A DNA stretch of 55,526 nucleotides from JBHPFQ01 sp042571625 (GTDB taxonomy: Bacteria; Patescibacteriota; Minisyncoccia; Portnoybacterales; UBA2143), in NCBI GenBank assembly GCA_042571625.1, contig JBHPFQ010000001.1, positions 1 to 55,526 on the forward strand. The letters are read 5' to 3'. The notes beneath the pieces are model-generated. The model worked only from the letters and a program-made list of their open reading frames with translations. It made no database searches and was not told the origin of the DNA. Of this stretch, positions 23,401 through 31,298 are shown piece by piece. Position 1 is the first letter of the stretch. Each line of letters starts with the position of its first letter. The position numbers and the translations under genes are program-made.

Positions 23401-24195
23401 CTAATTCTTAATCACAAATACTTTTTTTAATGTTAAAAAATTAATTATTGGATCTATTTTTGCTTTTTGAAACACTTGTGCGTCATTAGAAACAACTTTC
23501 TTTATCTTGCCAATTAACAATCCCATTGGAAAAACTCCAGCCAATCCAGAAGTAATAACAAAATCATCATCCTCGATATTTTCACCCTGAGAAATAAAAT
23601 CAATTATTATATTTCCTTCTTCACCATGCACCAATCCAATAATTTCAGATCCTTGTATTATAGCGTTAACTCTAATATTTCCGTCTGTAATTAATTGAAC
23701 TTTTGAAAAAGAATCCATAGCTTCAACAACTTTACCAATCAAAATATTCCCAGATGCGACAACTGCCATTTTATCTTCAATGCCATCCTTACTTCCTCTA
23801 TTAATAAATAAATGTTTACTATCTCCGTATAAATCTTGACCTATTATGCTAGCTAATACTAATTGTCTTTCTTCGTCAATTGATAAATTTAATTGCTCTT
23901 TTAAAATTTCATTTTCCCTAACAACTTCATTAAATTGAACTAATTTTCCTAAAACAAGCTGATTCTCATCCCTCAATTCAATATTTTCTTCCATAACGCT
24001 TTTTAATGAAACAAAAAAAGAAATAGAACTATGAGCATCCGAAAAAGTACTATAAAAAAAATTTTGGACTGGCCCAATTAAATTAAAAAAATAATCTTTT
24101 GGCTTATCTATCCATCCACGACCATTAACAAAAATCAATAAGCTAATAATTAATATTGATAGTATGATTGGCTTTAATAAAGATTTTTTCGCCAT
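23401..24195 (-). CDS. mreC: Rod shape-determining protein MreC
   Basis: A bitopic elongasome scaffold: one membrane helix (about 7-25), a coiled coil rich in Glu/Leu (ENIELRDENQLVLGKLVQFN and beyond), then two beta-barrel domains with GNILIGKVVEA and FVITSGLAGVFPMGLLIGKI. I place the start at ATG 24195 (264 aa, MAKKSLLKPI), because the longer frame begins with TTG inside the upstream terminator area. A -10-like TGATAAAAT lies just upstream. Confidence 0.93.
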   Translation of the reverse strand: MAKKSLLKPIILSILIISLLIFVNGRGWIDKPKDYFFNLIGPVQNFFYSTFSDAHSSISFFVSLKSVMEENIELRDENQLVLGKLVQFNEVVRENEILKEQLNLSIDEERQLVLASIIGQDLYGDSKHLFINRGSKDGIEDKMAVVASGNILIGKVVEAMDSFSKVQLITDGNIRVNAIIQGSEIIGLVHGEEGNIIIDFISQGENIEDDDFVITSGLAGVFPMGLLIGKIKKVVSNDAQVFQKAKIDPIINFLTLKKVFVIKN

Positions 24196-24227
24196 TTTTA
24201 AAATTATTTTATCATAATGAGAAGAAT

Positions 24228-24265
24228 TATTAAAGCCCACTGTGAATAAACAGAGGGCTTTAATA
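24228..24265 (-). terminator. Terminator after the 65-aa membrane protein gene
   Basis: Stem ATTAAAGCCC/GGGCTTTAAT with a loop of about 16 nt, symmetrical flanks and T-rich on both strands. It separates the envelope cluster into two units. Confidence 0.75.
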
Positions 24266-24289
24266 ATTTATTTGCTCTATTTCCGCCTT

Positions 24290-24487
24290 TTAGTTTGAAT
24301 CTTCTGATGATTGAGAAGAATCTTGATTTTCTGGAGCTGCTGGAGATTCTATAGGTTCTGAGGATTCCGGAGATGAATCTTGCATTGGCGTATCAAGAGT
24401 TTCTTCGTCATCTCCTTTTCCTTTTTTCATAAGGATTACTGCGGCGATAATAATAACGAGCACAATTAATATATATACGTACGTCAT
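24290..24487 (-). CDS. Small membrane protein with acidic Ser/Pro/Glu tail, 65 aa
   Basis: Start ATG 24487 is chosen because an AAAGGAGAT ribosome site lies 6 nt upstream. The longer frame would start at a TTG inside that site. A single N-terminal membrane helix (MTYVYILIVLVIIIAAVILM) is followed by KKGKGDDEE and a disordered tail of Ser, Pro, Glu and Gln. No family is recognised. It sits between murC and mreC in the wall cluster, and a terminator follows, so it may be a small envelope accessory. Confidence 0.75.
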   Translation of the reverse strand: MTYVYILIVLVIIIAAVILMKKGKGDDEETLDTPMQDSSPESSEPIESPAAPENQDSSQSSEDSN

Positions 24488-24532
24488 ATTTTTATCTCCT
24501 TTCAATATTATTATACACTAAATTAAAATAAA

Positions 24533-25822
24533 TCAAAACTCAATCTCTGTGGATAACCTCCAAACGTCTCCTGCCCCAATAGTTAGAACAATGTCTCCAG
24601 ATACGCATCGCTTTTTTAACAACTCAACTGACTGCTTAATAGTTGGAGAGTAGATTGAACCTCTGATTAATTTTACTAAATCCAAAGAATGTATATTGCC
24701 TTCTTGCTCGCGAACAGAACCATTAATATCTAGAATAATAACCTCATCTGCTTGCTTAAATGATTTAGCAAAATCATTTAATAATGCCTTTGTCCTGCTA
24801 AAAGTATGTGGCTGAAAAACAGCCCAGATTCTATTTTTTGGATAGTATTCCTTAGCCGCCTGTAAAACAGCTTTAATCTCACTTGGATGATGAGCAAAAT
24901 CATCAATAAATATAATTCCATTAATTTTCTTTTTGAATTCAAATCTCCTACTAATTCCAGAAAAACTCTCTAATGATTTTTTAATAATATTTTTTTCTAT
25001 GCCTAATTTCAAAGCTGTTTCCATTACTGCTTTAGCATTTAATTGATTATGCTTTCCTGGAATATTTAATTTAATTCTTTCTTTTGTAAGATCATATCTG
25101 ATAACCTCGCAATTAGCTTTTGAAAATAATTTATCTAACTCTTTATCAGGGCCAGCAATAATAAATCCATTTTTAGGAATTCTCTGAATTATCTCGATAA
25201 ACGATTTTTTATAATCCTTAAAATTTTTAAAAAAATCTGGATGATCATATTCAACATTATTCAAAACTAATACCTTCGACCAATAGTTCAAAAAATTATC
25301 TCTGTATTCGTCAGCTTCAACAACTAAGTATTTTGATTTTCCAACTCTAGCGTTGCTCTCCCATTGGACCGCGCGCGCGCCGATTACCACGGTCGGATCT
25401 AATCCAGCCGATTCTAATACTAATCCAAGCATAGCTGTTGTTGTGCTCTTTCCATGCGTACCAGCTACAGCAATTCCATATTTATTTTTAAAAAGCATTC
25501 CTATGGCCTGCGCATAAGTTAAAACAGGAATTTTTCTATTAATAATTTCTTTAATTTCTATATTATTCTGAATTTTCTTTTCTGGATTATAATAAGCTGC
25601 CGACGAAACAGTTATATCAATGTCTGATGGAATATTTTTTACATCAAATTTTTCAATTACTCTTATTCCTAACTTTCTTAAAACTTCATCAGTATAAAAC
25701 TTCTCGTTTGTATCAGACCCACTAATCTCAATTCCCATTCCCTGAAAAATCTGCGCAAGCGCAGTCATCCCACCTCCTTTTATCCCGACAAAATATGCTT
25801 TTTTTATATTATTTAAAATCAT
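24533..25822 (-). CDS. murC: UDP-N-acetylmuramate--L-alanine ligase MurC
   Basis: Adds the first peptide residue to UDP-MurNAc. The N-terminal UDP-binding GIKGGGMTALAQIF, the ATP loop AGTHGKSTTTAML (about 117-129), the Mur ligase EADEYRDNFL and HPDFF segments, and the domain-3 start FIDDFAHHPSEIKAVL are all visible. The recycling ligase Mpl is related, but the 429-residue size and wall-gene context favour MurC. It overlaps the wecG-like gene by 14 nt. Confidence 0.92.
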   Translation of the reverse strand: MILNNIKKAYFVGIKGGGMTALAQIFQGMGIEISGSDTNEKFYTDEVLRKLGIRVIEKFDVKNIPSDIDITVSSAAYYNPEKKIQNNIEIKEIINRKIPVLTYAQAIGMLFKNKYGIAVAGTHGKSTTTAMLGLVLESAGLDPTVVIGARAVQWESNARVGKSKYLVVEADEYRDNFLNYWSKVLVLNNVEYDHPDFFKNFKDYKKSFIEIIQRIPKNGFIIAGPDKELDKLFSKANCEVIRYDLTKERIKLNIPGKHNQLNAKAVMETALKLGIEKNIIKKSLESFSGISRRFEFKKKINGIIFIDDFAHHPSEIKAVLQAAKEYYPKNRIWAVFQPHTFSRTKALLNDFAKSFKQADEVIILDINGSVREQEGNIHSLDLVKLIRGSIYSPTIKQSVELLKKRCVSGDIVLTIGAGDVWRLSTEIEF

Positions 25823-26498
25823 ATAATCGTTCTTTTATTACTAATAATGGAAAAACTATCACCGCGTTGAAAATTCTTCCAAAACGCTTTGGCTGAAGAA
25901 TCAAACGCCACGCCCATTCTAATCCCAAAATTCGCAAAATTTTTGGAGCGCGCTTTATTCTACCAGAAATAAAATCAAAAGCTCCGCCAACTCCAATAGC
26001 TAATTTCACCTGTGGCATTTTTGGCAAATTTTCAACAATCCATTTTTCTTGCTTTGGCGCTCCTAAAGCAACAAAAAGAATTGCTGGCTGTATTTTTATA
26101 TTATCTTGGAAAACTCCAACTTTAAGATTAGCATATCTTCTTTTCAAATTATCTACTGTTTTTTCAGCTACGCCCAATTCTCCGCCGAACAAAGAAACTA
26201 GCCAGTTTTTTTGTTCGGCTTGTTTGCAAATATCTTCCATCAAATCAATTCCTGTTATTTTATGCTTTAAATCTCCGCCTGAAAACCAAGAAGCAAAAAT
26301 CAATCCAATCCCATCAGCTATTGCTAAATCCGCCTGATTAAGAATTTGCTTAAAATCAATATCTTTTTGCGCTTTAACAATAAATTCTGGATTAGGCGTA
26401 ACAATATAATGTTGTTCATCATCCAACATAAATCGCCCAACATTATTCAAAACTTGCTCTTTTGTTAAATTATCAATTTTTATGCCAAGAATATTCAT
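25809..26498 (-). CDS. WecG/TagA/CpsF family glycosyltransferase
   Basis: A 229-residue GT26 enzyme. Visible segments are the TPNPEFIVKAQKD region near residue 35, ADGIGLIFASWFSG, SLFGGELGVAEKTVDNLK, ILFVALGAPKQEKWI and the closing IGVGGAFDFISGRIKRAPKILRILGLEWAWRL. The family transfers ManNAc-type sugars to a lipid-linked GlcNAc in teichoic-acid or antigen linkage units. It opens the murC operon, overlapping it by 14 nt. Confidence 0.92.
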   Translation of the reverse strand: MNILGIKIDNLTKEQVLNNVGRFMLDDEQHYIVTPNPEFIVKAQKDIDFKQILNQADLAIADGIGLIFASWFSGGDLKHKITGIDLMEDICKQAEQKNWLVSLFGGELGVAEKTVDNLKRRYANLKVGVFQDNIKIQPAILFVALGAPKQEKWIVENLPKMPQVKLAIGVGGAFDFISGRIKRAPKILRILGLEWAWRLILQPKRFGRIFNAVIVFPLLVIKERLYDFK

Positions 26499-26534
26499 TT
26501 ATATTAATTTCTTTAAATTATAAATACATTCTTT

Positions 26535-26640
26535 TTGTCATTTCGACCGAAGCGAACGCAGTGAGCGAAGTGGAGAAATCTCATACTTATCGTTTGTCAG
26601 AGATCCCTCGACTCGCTACGCTCGCTCGGAATGACAAATC
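26535..26640. repeat. Dispersed palindromic intergenic repeat
   Basis: Starts TGTCATTTCGACCGAAGCG and ends with GCTCGGAATGACA, a near-complete inverted repeat of about 100 bp with inner hairpins (GCAGTGAGCGAAG; CTCGCTACGCTCG). This type is common between genes in many bacterial genomes. No protein is encoded. Confidence 0.8.
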
Positions 26641-26675
26641 GAAAGTATTTCGTAATTTAATATAATTATAATCCA

Positions 26676-26703
26676 TTGCCCTAAAAATAAAAAATGATAT
26701 ACT
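26676..26703 (+). promoter_or_regulatory. Promoter of the Pol-beta-lyase-like gene
   Basis: TTGCCC (26676-26681), 16 nt, TATACT (26698-26703). The start is about 3 nt before ATG 26713, so the message is nearly leaderless. Confidence 0.5.
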
Positions 26704-26712
26704 ATATTATAG

Positions 26713-27381
26713 ATGAATAATAAGAAAATATCTAAAATCTTATATGATATAGGAAGGCTTTTAGAAATAAAAGGAGTAAAATTTAAACCAAAAGCTTATC
26801 AAAAAGCAGCACAAGTTTTAGAAAGCTTAAAAGAAGATGTGATTGCCATCCATGAAAAACAAGGATTAAAGGGATTAAAAAAAATCCCCGGCATAGGTAA
26901 AAGTATTGCAGAAAAGATTGAAGAATATATTAAAAAAGGAAAAATAAAATACTACGAAAAATTAAAGAAAGAAACCGCAATTCAACAAATTATCACTTAT
27001 TTTTTTGAAACGAAAGGACTAAGTTTAGATGAAATTAAAAATAATGCTAAGAAAAAAAAGATTGTTTATTCAAGATATACCCGTCCAGCCAAACAACTTT
27101 TAGAATTAGCTGGAGATATTAGAAAATCTAAGCAAGCTATCAACAAAGTAGCTAAATGGGCAAAATCAAGAAATTTGGACTATGCTATTGAAACTGTGTT
27201 CAAAAAGTGGTTAGAATTAGATATGCTGAAACCGAAAGAAATAATTAAAAAGCCATTTTTCCAAAACGACCCTATGGTATGGTCGGCAACAAAGAAAAAA
27301 TGGTTTGTAATTAATCAAGATGGAGAATGGCTAGAATTCGTTGGGGAAGAAAAAGAAATAGAATGGAAAATGGTTAAATAA
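26713..27381 (+). CDS. Pol-beta-type lyase/HhH domain fused to an unknown C-terminal domain
   Basis: A 222-residue basic protein. Residues 1-80 look like the N-terminal 8-kDa and helix-hairpin-helix part of family X DNA polymerases: ISKILYDIGRLLEIKG, KPKAYQKAAQVLES, then GLKGLKKIPGIGKSIAEKI. No polymerase palm (acidic triad) follows. Instead, after a helical linker there is a domain with VYSRYTRPAKQLLELAG, KAINKVAKWAKSRNLDYAIET-like helices and a Trp-rich end (DPMVWSATKKKWFVI, GEWLEFVG, IEW). I expect DNA binding, perhaps AP-site or end repair. The second half I know only as a Patescibacteria-type hypothetical. Confidence 0.75.
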   Translation: MNNKKISKILYDIGRLLEIKGVKFKPKAYQKAAQVLESLKEDVIAIHEKQGLKGLKKIPGIGKSIAEKIEEYIKKGKIKYYEKLKKETAIQQIITYFFETKGLSLDEIKNNAKKKKIVYSRYTRPAKQLLELAGDIRKSKQAINKVAKWAKSRNLDYAIETVFKKWLELDMLKPKEIIKKPFFQNDPMVWSATKKKWFVINQDGEWLEFVGEEKEIEWKMVK

Positions 27382-27419
27382 AAAAAGCTCTCGCGAGATG
27401 ATTTATCTCGCGAGAGCAG
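27382..27419 (-). terminator. Strong hairpin between convergent genes
   Basis: A 12-bp stem GCTCTCGCGAGA/TCTCGCGAGAGC with a 7-nt loop. The T run is on the minus strand, so it serves the Cys-rich gene, whose stop codon lies inside the hairpin. It may also slow plus-strand readthrough. Confidence 0.85.
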
Positions 27420-27585
27420 AAGCCGATATTATTCTATCTAATTTAAAAATAAAATCAATAACCTGATCCTTCTCTAAATATTTACAATATATGCAACTTC
27501 TTTTTACAACATTATCTTTCTTCCCTTTTACACACTTTTTCTTACCACATTTAAGCGTAACAAACGCTTTTGGAATATTATTCAT
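27403..27585 (-). CDS. Small Cys-rich protein, 60 aa
   Basis: ATG 27585 is chosen because GGAGAT lies 6 nt upstream. The protein is basic, with CGKKKC near residue 15 and CIYC near 32 (two CxxC-like pairs about 15 apart), predicting one zinc site, then a helix (VIDFIFKLDRIISASAL). It is unrecognised. It is divergent from def with a 26-nt gap holding TATAAT-like sequences for both. Its stop codon lies in the loop or arm of its own terminator. Confidence 0.65.
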   Translation of the reverse strand: MNNIPKAFVTLKCGKKKCVKGKKDNVVKRSCIYCKYLEKDQVIDFIFKLDRIISASALAR

Positions 27586-27611
27586 TATTATCTCCAATTA
27601 TAAAGAACTAT

Positions 27612-28055
27612 ATGTTATTAACCATACAAACAGGTCAAGATAATCCTATCTTAAGACAAAAGACAAATAAAGTCAAGAGAATAACTCCTGAAATAAAAGA
27701 GCTAATTTTGAATATGATAGAAACAATGGACGCTAAACAAGGCATTGGATTAGCCGCCCCACAAGTCGGACAATCTCTACAAATCATTACTATTCGTCCA
27801 GATCCACAACAGCCAGCTATTGTCTTAATAAATCCAGAGATAATTAAAAAATCATTCAAAAAAGACATAGTAGAAGAAGGATGTTTGAGCCTGCCAAGTA
27901 TTCAAGTTGAAGTCAAACGCCCTGTCAGTATCACAGTAAAAGCAATAAATATTAATAACGAACAAATCAAAATAAAGACCGACGGATTATTATCAAGAGT
28001 TATTCAGCACGAAATAGACCATTTGAATGGAATTTTAATTGTTGATAAAAAATGA
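27612..28055 (+). CDS. def: Peptide deformylase
   Basis: Removes the N-formyl group from nascent proteins. The three deformylase motifs are complete: GIGLAAPQVG (motif 1), EGCLSLP (motif 2, metal Cys) and QHEIDHLNG (motif 3, HExxH). I use ATG 27612 (147 aa). An upstream in-frame TTG at 27570 overlaps the divergent gene. The stop TGA overlaps the fmt ATG (ATGA), so the formyl-adding and formyl-removing enzymes are coupled. Use of TGA shows it is a stop here. Confidence 0.96.
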   Translation: MLLTIQTGQDNPILRQKTNKVKRITPEIKELILNMIETMDAKQGIGLAAPQVGQSLQIITIRPDPQQPAIVLINPEIIKKSFKKDIVEEGCLSLPSIQVEVKRPVSITVKAININNEQIKIKTDGLLSRVIQHEIDHLNGILIVDKK

Positions 28056-28933
28056 TTAAATTAAAAATAATCTTTATAGGCACTGGAGATTTCGCTGCCT
28101 CCATATTAGAAACAATAATAAAACAATTAAATATTGATTTTATTATTACTGGGCAGGATAAACCGGTTGGCAGAAAAAAAGAAATCACTTTTAATCCAGT
28201 TAAAAAAACTGCCTTAAAATATAATCTTAATATTATTCAACCAAAAAAGATCTCTGATGTAAAACTTCAAATTTCAAAATATAATCCAGATTTAATTATA
28301 ACTGCTGATTACGGACAAATAATTCCTCTAGATATTATCAATGCTCCAAAATTTAAAACTATTAATATCCATCCATCGCTTCTCCCAAAATATCGTGGAC
28401 CAGCTCCTATCCAAGCTCCAATTATTAATGGAGATAAAATAACTGGCGTGACAATTATGTTGATAGATGAAAAAGTTGACCATGGACCGATTATAAGCCA
28501 AATCAAAATATCTATTGCGCCTAAGGATACAGCTTTAACATTAAGAAAAAAACTATCAAAAGAAGCAGGTCTGTTTTTGATAAAGATATTACCAAAATAC
28601 ATTGAAGGAAAAATCATTCCTAAGAAACAAGATGAATCGCAAGCAAGCTATACTAAAATTATGGCAAAACAAGATGGCAGAATTGATTTTACAAAAGAAA
28701 ACGCTCAAATAATAGAAAGAAAAATAAAAGCTTTTTATCCATGGCCTGGCACATGGACTATTCTTAATAAAAAGCGAATAAAAATTATTAAAGCAAAAAT
28801 AGCTGAGAAATATGATAGTAAAAATATGATAGTAAAAACAAAAAACGGCTATTTAGAACTAGAAATAGTCCAACCAGAAGGAAAAAAACCAATGGCTGGC
28901 AAAGAATTTTTAAAAGGAAATAAGATGCTATAA
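28052..28933 (+). CDS. fmt: Methionyl-tRNA formyltransferase
   Basis: Formylates initiator Met-tRNA using 10-formyl-THF. The N-terminal Rossmann start IIFIGTGDFAASILE, the catalytic region NIHPSLLPKYRGPAPIQ with the conserved Asn-His, GVTIMLIDEKVDHGPI with the catalytic Asp, and a C-terminal OB-like domain (FYPWPGTWTIL) are present. At 293 residues it is slightly short. It overlaps def by 4 nt. Confidence 0.95.
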   Translation: MIKLKIIFIGTGDFAASILETIIKQLNIDFIITGQDKPVGRKKEITFNPVKKTALKYNLNIIQPKKISDVKLQISKYNPDLIITADYGQIIPLDIINAPKFKTINIHPSLLPKYRGPAPIQAPIINGDKITGVTIMLIDEKVDHGPIISQIKISIAPKDTALTLRKKLSKEAGLFLIKILPKYIEGKIIPKKQDESQASYTKIMAKQDGRIDFTKENAQIIERKIKAFYPWPGTWTILNKKRIKIIKAKIAEKYDSKNMIVKTKNGYLELEIVQPEGKKPMAGKEFLKGNKML

Positions 28934-28937
28934 TCTG

Positions 28938-28966
28938 TTGACCTTTTAACACTTCTCTGTTAAGAT
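28938..28966 (+). promoter_or_regulatory. Promoter of rpsF-ssb-rpsR
   Basis: TTGACC (28938-28943), 17 nt, TAAGAT (28961-28966). The predicted start is about 3 nt before ATG 28976, so rpsF is probably read from a nearly leaderless message. Confidence 0.7.
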
Positions 28967-28975
28967 GCTAATAAT

Positions 28976-29488
28976 ATGAAAGAAGAAAGTAAAATATATC
29001 AATTAGCTTGTCACTTATCTCCATTACTAGACCAAGGACAGATTGAAAAGACAGTGCAAAAAATAAAAGAAATAATCACAGCCGATAATGGCTTATTTTT
29101 AGATAACAAAGGATTATCAATAGATAATATCCAAAGAAAAAAATTGTCTTATCCTATTGAAAATTACAATGAATCTTTTTATTTAGTTTGCGATTTTCTT
29201 GCTGATGGTAAAAATATAAGCGAAATTAATAACCAAATTAATTTAAAAAAGGACGTTATTAGACATATGATTACCTCCAGACAAAAGCCAAAAATTGTTT
29301 CAAAAGAAATTATTGATTACAAAGCAAGCAAGCAAATAGAATCGCTATCATTATCTAAAGATTCTAAAGATAAAGCTACTAATAATAATGAGGATATTAA
29401 AGATAAAAAAATTCCTACTTCTTACAAAAAAGATAAAATTAAAATAGAAGAATTAGATAAAAAATTAGAAGAAATATTAAATCAATAA
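28976..29488 (+). CDS. rpsF: 30S ribosomal protein S6 with long C-terminal tail
   Basis: Binds 16S rRNA with S18 in the platform. The S6 core covers about residues 5-100 (IYQLACHLSPLLDQGQIEKT, RKKLSYPIENYNESFYLVC). At 170 residues it exceeds the usual 95-135. The last ~65 are a Lys/Asp/Ser-rich, probably disordered tail ending in a charged helix. It leads the conserved rpsF-ssb-rpsR operon. No ribosome site is visible, in keeping with the leaderless promoter. Confidence 0.93.
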   Translation: MKEESKIYQLACHLSPLLDQGQIEKTVQKIKEIITADNGLFLDNKGLSIDNIQRKKLSYPIENYNESFYLVCDFLADGKNISEINNQINLKKDVIRHMITSRQKPKIVSKEIIDYKASKQIESLSLSKDSKDKATNNNEDIKDKKIPTSYKKDKIKIEELDKKLEEILNQ

Positions 29489-29507
29489 TTAAAAGAAAGG
29501 AAAAAAT

Positions 29508-30023
29508 ATGAACTTTAATAAAGCAATTATAGTTGGACGCTTAACACGAGACCCAGAAACAAAAGCTCTTCCATCGGGACAATCACTCGCTTCTTTCAGT
29601 ATGGCAACTAATAGAGTATGGAATGATGCAAATGGCAATAAGCAAGAAGCTACCGAATTTCATAATATCGTCGCTTTTGGGAAATTAGCTGATATTTGCT
29701 CTAAGTATTTAAGTAAAGGACGCTTAGTTTTAATTGAGGGACGAATACAAACACGCTCCTGGCAAGATCAAAATGGGAACAAAAGATATAGGACTGAAAT
29801 AATAGCTGACAATATGCAAATGGGTCCAAGATCTGATTCATCCGCATCTACTAATAATGATAGAAGTTCAAATTACTCTCAAAATCAAACTCCGCAATCT
29901 CCTATTAAACAAGAAGATATTCCAGTAATTGAAGCCGAACCATCTTATACTTCTGAAAAAACATCCGTATCTACCGATGAAGATGAAAAAGATGAGATTA
30001 ATGTAAAAGATATCCCATTCTAA
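29508..30023 (+). CDS. ssb: Single-stranded DNA-binding protein
   Basis: Coats ssDNA in replication and repair. The OB fold spans about residues 1-105 (FNKAIIVGRLTRDPE, FSMATNRVW, FHNIVAFGKLADIC, LVLIEGRIQTRSW). A polar Ser/Asn/Gln linker follows and the end is the acidic tip DEINVKDIPF, matching the DxIPF interaction motif. AAAGGAAA lies before the ATG. At 171 residues it is typical, between rpsF and rpsR. Confidence 0.97.
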   Translation: MNFNKAIIVGRLTRDPETKALPSGQSLASFSMATNRVWNDANGNKQEATEFHNIVAFGKLADICSKYLSKGRLVLIEGRIQTRSWQDQNGNKRYRTEIIADNMQMGPRSDSSASTNNDRSSNYSQNQTPQSPIKQEDIPVIEAEPSYTSEKTSVSTDEDEKDEINVKDIPF

Positions 30024-30035
30024 TAATAAATAATT

Positions 30036-30248
30036 ATGCTAACACAAAACAAAACTTGCTATTTCTGCCAAGAAAAAATAAAAGAAATTGATTATCAAAA
30101 TACTGACTTGCTCCGCAAGTTTGTTTCTGGGCAAGGAAAAATCTTACCTCCCAAAAGAACAAAAACCTGTGCAAAGCATCAAAGAATGCTTGCCAGGACA
30201 ATCAAAAGAGCCCGCGTTATGGGGCTCTTGCCATTCACCAATAAATAA
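30036..30248 (+). CDS. rpsR: 30S ribosomal protein S18
   Basis: A 70-residue S18 with an N-terminal Cys pair (CYFCQ) often seen in the zinc-type version, then the conserved core IDYQNTDLLRKFVSGQGKILPP and KTCAKHQRMLARTIKRARVMGLLPF. It partners S6 encoded in the same operon. rplI (L9), which often follows, is absent. recA converges on the stop with no gap. Confidence 0.96.
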   Translation: MLTQNKTCYFCQEKIKEIDYQNTDLLRKFVSGQGKILPPKRTKTCAKHQRMLARTIKRARVMGLLPFTNK

Positions 30249-31289
30249 TTAAATCTCCTGTTTTACAGACGCTACTTTTATTTCCTTGATAATCTCTGCT
30301 GTTAAGCGGGGATTTTCTTTTAACCGAATTTTTGACGCTTCAACTCCTTGACCCAATTTCTCTTCCTTATAACTAATCCACGCTCCTGCCCTATCAACAA
30401 CTCCTAAATTTATGCCTGTATTAAGAATATCTGATAATTTCGAAATTCCTTCATTATAAAATATATCAAATTCTGCTTGGCGAAAAGGAGAAGCCACTTT
30501 ATTCTTTACAACCTTTGCCTTCACTCTATTTCCAATAATTCTATCTCCTTGTTTTATTTGTGCTGAACGACGCAATTCTATACGAATAGAAGAATAAAAC
30601 TTCAACGCTTTTCCTCCTGCTGTTTCTTCTGGATTGCCAAACATTACACCTATTTTCATTCTTATCTGATTAATAAATATAATTGTGGTATTACTTTTAC
30701 TAGTAATAGCTGTTAATTTACGCAATGCCTGTGACATTAATCGTGCCTGCAAACCAACATGTTGTTGTCCCATTTCTCCTTCAATTTCAATTCTTGGGGT
30801 TAAGGCTGCTACTGAATCAACAACTATCAAATCAACCACGCCTGATCTTACTAAACTTTCTACTATTTCCAGTGCTTGCTCTCCTGTATCTGGCTGTGAA
30901 ATTAATAAATCATTAATATTTACTCCTATGCGTTTTGCATATTCCGGGTCTAAAGCATGCTCGGCATCAATATAAGCTGTCATTCCTTTATTCTTCTGGC
31001 ATTCAGAAATAACATGAAGAGCTAAAGTACTTTTACCACTTGATTCCAAGCCAAATAATTCAATTATTCTACCCTTTGGGATTCCTCCAACTCCTAAAGC
31101 TATATCCATAGAAATAGAACCTGTTGGAATAGATTCAACACAAATATGCTTTGCATCTCCTAATTTCATAATTGATCCTTCTCCAAAACGTCCTTTTATT
31201 TCATCGACAGTTGCTTCTAATATTTTTATTTTATCATTGTTATCTTTCTGCTCTTTTATCTCTTGATTTTTTTTATTTTTTTTAGACAT
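30249..31289 (-). CDS. recA: Recombinase RecA
   Basis: Strand exchange and SOS co-protease. Walker A is GLESSGKST (80-88), with Leu in place of the common Pro of GPESSGKT. Walker B lies in LIVVDSVAAL, the L2 region in IFINQIRMKIGVMFGNPEETAGG. The N-terminus (residues 1-20) is an unusual Lys/Asn/Gln-rich leader. 346 residues. It is the last gene of rpoB-rpoC-ftsK-recA, 9 nt after ftsK. Confidence 0.98.
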   Translation of the reverse strand: MSKKNKKNQEIKEQKDNNDKIKILEATVDEIKGRFGEGSIMKLGDAKHICVESIPTGSISMDIALGVGGIPKGRIIELFGLESSGKSTLALHVISECQKNKGMTAYIDAEHALDPEYAKRIGVNINDLLISQPDTGEQALEIVESLVRSGVVDLIVVDSVAALTPRIEIEGEMGQQHVGLQARLMSQALRKLTAITSKSNTTIIFINQIRMKIGVMFGNPEETAGGKALKFYSSIRIELRRSAQIKQGDRIIGNRVKAKVVKNKVASPFRQAEFDIFYNEGISKLSDILNTGINLGVVDRAGAWISYKEEKLGQGVEASKIRLKENPRLTAEIIKEIKVASVKQEI

Positions 31290-31298
31290 AACATTTTA

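Noticed and set aside
26462..26665. 67-codon plus-strand frame through the palindromic repeat
   Set aside because: It overlaps the start of the wecG-like gene and the repeat; no start signals.
28052..28055. TGA reassigned to glycine
   Set aside because: def ends in TGA exactly after its conserved C-terminus and fmt starts in the overlap, so TGA is a stop.
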